From Clostridia bacterium (GTDB taxonomy: Bacteria > Bacillota_A > Clostridia > Christensenellales > Aristaeellaceae), in the NCBI GenBank assembly GCA_009783365.1, contig WRHG01000054.1, positions 1 through 10,728 on the forward strand: 10,728 nt of DNA, read 5' to 3'. Shown piece after piece: positions 5,483 through 10,728 of the stretch (position 1 is the first letter of the stretch; every line of letters starts with the position of its first letter). Under the pieces are notes generated by a model, which saw only the letters and a program-made list of their open reading frames with translations, did no database searches and was not told the origin of the DNA. Both the position numbers and the translations under genes were made by a program.

Positions 5483-6601
5483 TCAGCCCTTCAGCGCCTC
5501 CGGGTTCAGGCACAGAAGATCCTTCACCACAAACAGGCCGTCCTTGCGGATGAGCTCGCCGTCGAAGTACATCTCGCCGCCGCCGTACGCCGGGGTCTGG
5601 ATGCAGATCAGATCCCAGTGGACGGCGCTCTTGTTGCCGTTGTCGCACTCGTCATAGCAGGCGCCGGGGGTAAAGTGGAAGGAACCCGCGATTTTTTCAT
5701 CAAAGAGAGTGTCTTTGATGGCCTTTGTGACATAGGGATTCAAGCCGATGGCGAACTCGCCCACGTAGCGGGCCCCGGGGTCCGTGTCCAGGATGGCGTT
5801 GGTGCCGGCGCTGTCGCTGCTTTCCGCTTTTACAATCCTGCCGCTTTCAAAGGTGAGTCGGGTATCGTGATACACGCGTCCGTCATAGAGGCTGGGGGCG
5901 TTGAAGCGGATCACGCCGTTCACACTGTCCTTCACAGGGGCGGAAAACACCTCCCCATCCGGGATATTTACCTTGCCGTCACACTTGACGGCAGGCATGC
6001 CCTTGATGGAAAAAGTCAGCTTCGTGCCCGGGCCCGTGATGCGCACCTGGTCCGCGCGGGCCATACGGGCCGTCAGGGCGTCCATGGCCCGGCTCATTCC
6101 GGCGTAATCCAGTGTGCATACGTCAAAGTAGTGATCCTCGAAGGCTTCTATGCTTGTTTCCGCCAGTTGGGCCATGGAGGGCGTGGGATAGCGCAGCACC
6201 ACCCAGCGGGTCTTGGGCACGCGGATCTCGCCGTGCACGGGCTTGTTATAGTGCAGCATGTACAGGCTCATTTGATCCCGCGGCACGTCGGCGGTTTCAT
6301 AGCTGTTGCTGCCGCCGCGGATGCCGATGTACGCGTCCGCCTGGCTCATGCGTTCGCCGTCCAGCCGGGCCTCGCGGTCCCATTTTTCGGCTGTGCCCCC
6401 CAGTAGCAGCGCCCGCTGTACGGCGCTTTCCCGCAGAATCACCATGGGATCCGCGCCCACATGGTAGGCTTCCTCCACCAGCATTGCGACGAACTCGGTT
6501 TCCACGCCGAAGTTTTCAATCAGCACCCGCTGACCGGCTTTCAGTTCGCAGGAGTATTGGATCAGTTGTCTTGCCAGCTTTTGCTGTCTGGGGTCCTTCA
6601 T
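5483..6601 (-). CDS. M29 family metallo-aminopeptidase
   Basis: The protein has 372 residues from the ATG at 6601, preceded by GGGAGG (6617-6612, 10 nt spacing). ATGs at 6619 and 6628 are rejected because the first overlaps that site. The sequence follows the AmpS/PepS/AmpT family (peptidase M29), which uses two metal ions to remove N-terminal residues from peptides in the cytosol. Candidate ligands are E217 in DGEVFSAPVKDSVNG, E282 in GEFAIGLN, H309 in SFHFTPGACYDE, and H328 and D330 in SAVHWDLI. The N-terminal domain is the usual one, KLARQLIQYSCELKAGQRVLI. Length is close to the shorter clostridial branch of the family. It is the last gene of a minus-strand operon. Its 5' end lies inside the upstream acyltransferase frame (86-nt overlap, different reading frame), so translation may depend on ribosomes arriving from there. 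Confidence 0.93.
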   Translation of the reverse strand: MKDPRQQKLARQLIQYSCELKAGQRVLIENFGVETEFVAMLVEEAYHVGADPMVILRESAVQRALLLGGTAEKWDREARLDGERMSQADAYIGIRGGSNSYETADVPRDQMSLYMLHYNKPVHGEIRVPKTRWVVLRYPTPSMAQLAETSIEAFEDHYFDVCTLDYAGMSRAMDALTARMARADQVRITGPGTKLTFSIKGMPAVKCDGKVNIPDGEVFSAPVKDSVNGVIRFNAPSLYDGRVYHDTRLTFESGRIVKAESSDSAGTNAILDTDPGARYVGEFAIGLNPYVTKAIKDTLFDEKIAGSFHFTPGACYDECDNGNKSAVHWDLICIQTPAYGGGEMYFDGELIRKDGLFVVKDLLCLNPEALKG

Positions 6602-7832
6602 CGTCTGTCTTCCTCCCATGTTTTTCAATGATGCGCCAATACAGCCTGGTCACAGGCTGCTCCACGCCAAAGGTGACCGCCATGGCCGCCAGAATCGCTA
6701 TGCTGAAGCACGCCGCGGTATATGCCTGCTGCATGGGCAGGCTGCCGTGCAGGGTGTCCGGAAACCAATCCCCGGCGATCAGGGCCGCCAGGGGCTGGTG
6801 CCAGATGTAAAGATTAAAGGAAATCGCAGCCAGAAAGCGCATCAGCCGATTGTCCAACAGCTTTTGCAGGAACCGTGGCATCAGGGCGGCGCCCAGCATG
6901 GCCGAGAGCAGGGACAGGGCGAACGGAAAGCGTACACGAAGTTGAGATAGGCGCAGGGCTTCAATGCCCTCACGGCTGTTGTGAGTCTGGATTCGCAGTA
7001 CCGCGCAAGCAGCCGCGCAACCTGCCGCGAAGACGGCCAGCGCCGCCCACGCCCTCCCACGGCGCCGGGTTTCCGGACGGTTTTTAGACGGGTCACAAGC
7101 GCGAACATATAGGATGGCGCCCAGCATGCCCAGGGCATACACATCCAAAAAGGCGGGCATCTGGTTCACCAGGATGGCCAGGGATGGGAGGCCGGCTGAA
7201 CCGGCGCCAGCGCCGTAATAGAGCAGCGCCCGGAACCCCAGGCCCGTCGCCCCCATGGCGGAGAGGGTCCATACGGGCTTTTTTTGAGCGGCTTTGGCCA
7301 AAAACGGGAAGATCAAGTAGTATTGCATTTCCACGGCCACGGTCCATAGGGCTCCGTTCAGCGGCGTGTGCAGATAGGTTTCCGTCCAAAAAGTGAAAGT
7401 AAACGTCAGGTGGGTAACGATATCCTTGGCCGCTGCGGCGCCGTCCCGGTAGGCGCCCCTGGGCAGCGCCGCTAAAAAGAGCAGCGCCAGCACCGAGAGC
7501 AGGTAGGATGGCAGGATGCGGATCAGCCGGTTTCCATAATACCGGGGAAGGCTTGGTATGGGCGTTCCCATAGCGCTACGCCGGGCATAGGGCAGGTATA
7601 ACAGAAAGCCGCTGAGCAGAAGCATACCGTCCACAAACAGATAACCGGAACGGGTGATGGAATCCAGGTCCAACGGTATGCCTAAAACCGTAAAACGCTG
7701 CGGAAGCCAGCCCAGCTGCCAGATGTGGTAATTGCAGATGAGGAGCGCCATCAGGGCTCGAAACCCATACAACACCCCAATGGGGCGGGCCGTGGGTACT
7801 GCCCGCTCGCCGGCGGCGGGCTCCGGGCTCAT
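6516..7832 (-). CDS. Membrane-bound acyltransferase 3 family (OafA/YrhL-type)
   Basis: The protein has 438 residues. The ATG overlaps the upstream stop (ATGA), with AGGAGG 7 nt before it. It is an integral membrane protein of about ten hydrophobic segments. Family marks are GFRALMALLICNYHIW (22-37, catalytic His35 with Arg24), LFVDGMLLLSGFLL (about 64-77), RLIRILPSYL (101-110), LWTVAVEMQYYLIFPFL (161-177) and NLYIWHQPL (about 339-347). Such enzymes move acetyl or succinyl groups from cytosolic acyl-CoA to sugars of surface polysaccharides, lipids or peptidoglycan. There is no fused SGNH domain, so the acceptor cannot be deduced. The transferase domain ends near residue 400. The polar tail of about 38 residues is non-hydrophobic, and most of it overlaps the aminopeptidase start in another frame. 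Envelope modification is the likely role. Confidence 0.92.
   Translation of the reverse strand: MSPEPAAGERAVPTARPIGVLYGFRALMALLICNYHIWQLGWLPQRFTVLGIPLDLDSITRSGYLFVDGMLLLSGFLLYLPYARRSAMGTPIPSLPRYYGNRLIRILPSYLLSVLALLFLAALPRGAYRDGAAAAKDIVTHLTFTFTFWTETYLHTPLNGALWTVAVEMQYYLIFPFLAKAAQKKPVWTLSAMGATGLGFRALLYYGAGAGSAGLPSLAILVNQMPAFLDVYALGMLGAILYVRACDPSKNRPETRRRGRAWAALAVFAAGCAAACAVLRIQTHNSREGIEALRLSQLRVRFPFALSLLSAMLGAALMPRFLQKLLDNRLMRFLAAISFNLYIWHQPLAALIAGDWFPDTLHGSLPMQQAYTAACFSIAILAAMAVTFGVEQPVTRLYWRIIEKHGRKTDDEGPQTAKAGKTTDPILLRTESRSAGAD
6612..6617 (-). promoter_or_regulatory. Ribosome binding site deciding the aminopeptidase start
   Basis: GGGAGG on the minus strand (6617-6612) lies 10 nt before the ATG at 6601 and overlaps the earlier in-frame ATG at 6619. 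It therefore favours the shorter protein. It is located inside the coding region of the upstream acyltransferase. Confidence 0.6.
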
Positions 7833-10728
7833 GGCTCGTCCTCCTGTACGAGCATGCTGTTTGCGCCGTCTTCCGCGGGTGGAAGCGGCTGCTGCGGCGT
7901 TCCGGCAGTAGCCGCCCCGGATGAATCCGGCGCATCGGGCCCGGGGTTAACCCGGGTGTACTTGTTTACCCCGTTTGAGGATATCTCACGCAAGGTCATC
8001 GCTTCCTTGGAAATGTTGGTGAGCTTGTGGGTCAGGGTCATGGCCTCCCGGCCGGAGCCCGTCCACACGGAATAATTGTCCACGGAAAAGGCCAGTTCCT
8101 GGCCGTCGAGAGCGCAGGTTCCGTCTGTGCGGAACAAGGCTGTTTTTCCCGATGCGGATATCCATTCCCCCAAAATCAGGTAGGCCCGGCGTTCCAGCTT
8201 TTTGTCCGCCACATCCCGATATGCGGGAATCCGTTCGTAGTAAGGCAGCGCCTCATAGGGCTTTCCCTCCCGGTACAGCTGTTCCGCATAGGCGTAGCAA
8301 GCCTGGTTGTATATATTCTTTAAATCGTTGTAGGGGACCGGTATATCTTGAAGTTCAAGCCCGTCCAGGACCAGAAGAACAGCCGGATAATCCTTGGCGG
8401 CAAAGGCATCCCGGGCGGATTCAGCCACCGTGCCCACATACTGCCGGTAACATTCCTCCGTTTGGGCCGCTGCGTCCCGGTACGCCCCCAGAGCGGAGAA
8501 TACCCTGGCCGACTGCGCCAGATTTCCGTCCCTCTTCAGCTGCTGGCCCAACTGGTACCGGCAGTCCAGGTAGCTTTCCCTGGCGTCGCCCTCGTTTCCC
8601 AAGGCAAGGTAAAGCTCGCCGGCTCCCGCCAGATCACCCTGTTCCTTTCTTCTCAAGGCTTCCGCGAAAGTGACCTCCGTTAATTGAGCCCGGGCTTCGC
8701 TGTTCTGAGGCAGAGTTGCCAGCAGTACCGCCGCGTTTTGGTAGTCTCCGTCCTCTTTTTGCCGCATGGCCAGTTCAAAGGTGGCAGCCTGCAGCAACTC
8801 CTGCGCGTCCTTGTACTTGCCCAAGCCGGAGAAACCCTCCGCGGCCGCGGCATACTCCCCGGCGGCGAGGGCGCTCTGCGCCTGACTGTAGCGGCATTGT
8901 TTCAGCTTTTCGTCGCTGTCCGCGTAGCTGCCCAGAACCTCGAAAAGAGATGCGGCCCGGGCATAATCCTCTTCCGCCATCAGCATGCCGGCCCATTGAT
9001 AGCGGGTCTGATTCAACAGCCTCGCCCCGTCCTGAAAGCCCTGCAGTTTTTCCAGCAAGGACACGGCTTCCGCCAGGTTGCCATCCTTCGCTTCTTGTTG
9101 GGCCAGCCGGTATTCACATTCCTGAGTCCGCGAGTATGAGTCCCGGTACAGCGGGATGGAGGCGAACAGGGCCGCCGCCGCCGCCGGATCCCCGGTCAGC
9201 AGGGCAAACTCCCCCTGCCGGTATACGCATTCCCAGCCCAGGCTCTCGCTGTCCAAATACGGGACGATCAGGCTAAAAAGCTCCGCCGCCTTCGCGTAGT
9301 CACGCGTCCGCAGCCGCTGGGAAGCGGCCTGATACAGGATGTCGTTGGCCTTCAAAGCCGCGTCCCGGGTATCCCCCGCCCGCTGGTACAAAAGCCCCGC
9401 TTCTTCCAGTTTTCCCTCTGCGAGGTGCGTTTCCGCCAGGGTATAGCAGGACTCCCGAAGCCGCCGGGGCGCGTCCTCGTACTCATCCAAAGCTTCGTAA
9501 TGCAGGATGGCTTGGGCGTAATCGCCGCTTTCTTCGGCGTCACGGCCGCGGCTGTACTGGCAGGCGAGGGCCTTTTCAGCCGCGTCCCTGTACTTGCCCA
9601 GACCCTCAAAAAGAACCTGGGCGGCGGTATAGCCATCCTCCTCCATCAAGCGCGCCGCCTGCCGGTAGGTGACTTCCTGCAGCTTTTCCGCGCTGTCCCC
9701 GTATTCTCCAAGTTCTTGAAAATGCGTCGCGGCGGAATCATACGCGCCCTCCGCCAAAGCCGCCTCGCCCATCCGATAGATGGCTTGCCGGTTTTGGCTG
9801 TGGCTGTCCTCATAGTCATCCAGCGCCAGGAAGGCGTCCGCCGCCCTTTGAAGGCTGGCGGTATCGCCTGCGTCCAGCCAGGCCTGGGCTTCCAGGTAAT
9901 CACTCCGCAGCCTCAGGCCGGCCGCGTCCCCATAGCCGACCATCGCGGCGAACGCTTCCCGGGCCTCGCTGTACCTGCCATCGGCCAGCAGCCCCTCCGC
10001 GTAGCGGTAGCGCTGGGCCGGAATCATCCATAGGAGGGTTGTTACCGCGATCGCCGCCAGTACGACGATCCCCGCCGCCGCCCACAGCAGCCTCCTGCGC
10101 CGTAGCTTTTGCTGCCTGGTGGCCTTTTCCCGCGCCTCCGTCAGCTTGCCCGCGTCCTCCCGGGCTTTCTGGGCGATGACGGACAGCTTTTGTTCATGCA
10201 CGGCGATGTACTGGTCTACCTGCTGCTGCCGATAGTTGGTGAAAACCGCCTTTGCCCACCGGCCGCAGCGGCAGCAGCGGCGGCTGTTCCTGGCGTTCGG
10301 CCTGCCGCAGACGCAAAGCCACACATGATCCTGTTCCTGGGGATAGCCCACCGCGTCCTGCCCGGCGATAAAGCGGAGTTGATCCAGCCTGCGCCCCGCC
10401 GCCAGAGCGTTGGGCCGGTATTCGTAGAGGGGCTGGCTCCCGCGCCGCCAGATGGTGGCATCGTCAAACCAAACCTTTTCTACCACCAGTTCCACGTTGG
10501 CTACATCCTGCCACTGGCTGGGCAGCAGCGTGATGCTGAACCGTTCGCCCGCGGCCGCGGCCAGGCCCTGCACCCGCTCGTTTTGCTGGAACAGCAGTTT
10601 GTCCTCCCGGTCGTGACAGACCAAGGTCACCTGTATGGAGATGGCCACCTTATCGCTTACGTTGTTCAGAACAAACGTACATTCCTGTTCATCCTGTTTG
10701 GGCGTGGAATATTGCCACAGTTCCACCG
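7829..10728 (-). CDS. Zinc-ribbon, transmembrane, TPR-like repeat protein (5' end at or beyond window edge)
   Basis: At least 965 residues are visible. The first possible start is a GTG at 10726, but the frame is open at the edge and no ribosome binding site can be checked, so the true start may lie outside. Residues 1-130 look like a beta-rich domain. A zinc ribbon follows (WLCVCGRPN...CCRCG; C138, C140, C151, C154). A charged, probably coiled-coil stretch lies at 170-212, then RRRR and one membrane helix (about 213-235). The positive-inside rule puts the zinc ribbon in the cytoplasm and residues 236-965 outside. Residues 241-840 are helical TPR-like repeats, twelve of them exactly 37 residues long (317-760). 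The C-terminal part (850-915, LGEWISASGKTALFRTDG...) is a small beta-type domain, and the tail is Pro/Gly/Ala-rich. Similar architectures are common in Clostridia without known function. It heads the visible operon with the acyltransferase and peptidase; a scaffold or sensor role is inferred. Confidence 0.85.
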   Translation of the reverse strand, partial: VELWQYSTPKQDEQECTFVLNNVSDKVAISIQVTLVCHDREDKLLFQQNERVQGLAAAAGERFSITLLPSQWQDVANVELVVEKVWFDDATIWRRGSQPLYEYRPNALAAGRRLDQLRFIAGQDAVGYPQEQDHVWLCVCGRPNARNSRRCCRCGRWAKAVFTNYRQQQVDQYIAVHEQKLSVIAQKAREDAGKLTEAREKATRQQKLRRRRLLWAAAGIVVLAAIAVTTLLWMIPAQRYRYAEGLLADGRYSEAREAFAAMVGYGDAAGLRLRSDYLEAQAWLDAGDTASLQRAADAFLALDDYEDSHSQNRQAIYRMGEAALAEGAYDSAATHFQELGEYGDSAEKLQEVTYRQAARLMEEDGYTAAQVLFEGLGKYRDAAEKALACQYSRGRDAEESGDYAQAILHYEALDEYEDAPRRLRESCYTLAETHLAEGKLEEAGLLYQRAGDTRDAALKANDILYQAASQRLRTRDYAKAAELFSLIVPYLDSESLGWECVYRQGEFALLTGDPAAAAALFASIPLYRDSYSRTQECEYRLAQQEAKDGNLAEAVSLLEKLQGFQDGARLLNQTRYQWAGMLMAEEDYARAASLFEVLGSYADSDEKLKQCRYSQAQSALAAGEYAAAAEGFSGLGKYKDAQELLQAATFELAMRQKEDGDYQNAAVLLATLPQNSEARAQLTEVTFAEALRRKEQGDLAGAGELYLALGNEGDARESYLDCRYQLGQQLKRDGNLAQSARVFSALGAYRDAAAQTEECYRQYVGTVAESARDAFAAKDYPAVLLVLDGLELQDIPVPYNDLKNIYNQACYAYAEQLYREGKPYEALPYYERIPAYRDVADKKLERRAYLILGEWISASGKTALFRTDGTCALDGQELAFSVDNYSVWTGSGREAMTLTHKLTNISKEAMTLREISSNGVNKYTRVNPGPDAPDSSGAATAGTPQQPLPPAEDGANSMLVQEDEP
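8447..9778 (-). repeat. Array of twelve in-phase 37-residue (111-bp) TPR-like repeats
   Basis: Repeats begin at residues 317, 354, 391, 428, 465, 502, 539, 576, 613, 650, 687 and 724 of the visible protein, each with Tyr or Phe first and no length variation. The approximate pattern is Y-x2-A at 1-4, G-D-Y near 11-13, A at 16, F/Y/L near 20, then L-G-x-Y-x-D-A/S near 23-29 and a helical end. Two less regular repeats precede the array (241-316) and two degenerate ones follow (761-845). The repeats have diverged in DNA sequence, so this is an old protein array and not a recent tandem duplication. Confidence 0.85.

Noticed and set aside
5476..5499. Stem AGGCGC/GCGCCT between the convergent genes as a bidirectional terminator
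   Set aside because: It has only six base pairs with a 12-nt loop and no T-run on either strand; much of it lies in the aminopeptidase coding end.
5618..6406. Long plus-strand open frame (262 codons) opposite the aminopeptidase gene
   Set aside because: The minus strand carries a full M29 peptidase with its metal-binding motifs. The antisense frame is compositionally biased (His/Ala/Gly/Val), shows no family motif, and is an expected shadow in GC-rich DNA.
8684..9276. Several plus-strand open frames opposite the repeat protein
   Set aside because: They mirror the 111-bp coding repeats of the minus strand, are rich in Pro/Arg/Gly, and overlap each other in different frames.
8447..9778. The 111-bp periodicity as a CRISPR or satellite array
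   Set aside because: The period is kept at the protein level while the DNA units differ from one another. There are no identical short repeats with unique spacers.

Overview
The window looks like a chromosomal segment of a Gram-positive anaerobe of the class Clostridia. Shine-Dalgarno sites are strong (GGAGG type), several promoters fit the sigma-A consensus, genes are packed with stop/start overlaps, and the protein families are those usual in Clostridia: a zinc-binding protein with a DRFPF motif, a PadR regulator with flavodoxin-like enzymes, an M29 aminopeptidase, and a zinc-ribbon/membrane/TPR protein. GC content is mixed: the right half is GC-rich, while 1892-2854 is clearly more AT-rich. 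A more exact taxonomic placement is not supported by the sequence alone.

Layout. (1) Positions 1-1708, minus strand: a high-affinity zinc (or manganese) uptake operon. It begins at a clear promoter (1680-1708) with a small two-helix membrane protein carrying a Cys/His cluster. The solute-binding protein follows, then the ATPase, which runs off the left edge. (2) 1690-1891 holds that promoter plus a GC-rich block with a hairpin and no convincing gene. (3) 1892-2854, minus: a protein resembling the alpha-alpha barrel prenyltransferase/terpene cyclase fold, whose promoter places the transcript start on the ATG (a leaderless candidate). (4) 3096-3587, plus: a small five-cysteine protein of unknown function. 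(5) 3656-5473, plus: a tightly overlapped operon of a PadR-type repressor and two different flavodoxin-fold oxidoreductases, under a near-consensus promoter covered by a perfect 11-bp inverted repeat. (6) 5483-10728, minus: an operon read from the right edge. It encodes a long membrane-anchored repeat protein, an integral membrane acyltransferase and an M29 aminopeptidase.

How the parts work together. In the zinc operon the binding protein delivers metal to a permease that lies outside the window, powered by the ATPase; the small Cys-cluster protein may assist or sense metal at the outer face (inference). In the PadR operon the repressor very probably controls its own transcription and that of the two flavoproteins, released by an unknown redox-active or toxic ligand. 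The right-hand operon combines an extracellular repeat scaffold, an envelope acyltransferase and a cytosolic peptidase, and its shared purpose is not evident.

The items most worth a second look are the PadR/two-flavoprotein unit with an iron-sulfur-type cysteine motif in only one partner, the array of twelve exactly 37-residue repeats, the leaderless gene, and the small Cys-cluster protein leading the zinc operon. No rRNA, tRNA, CRISPR array, insertion sequence or prophage gene was recognised.
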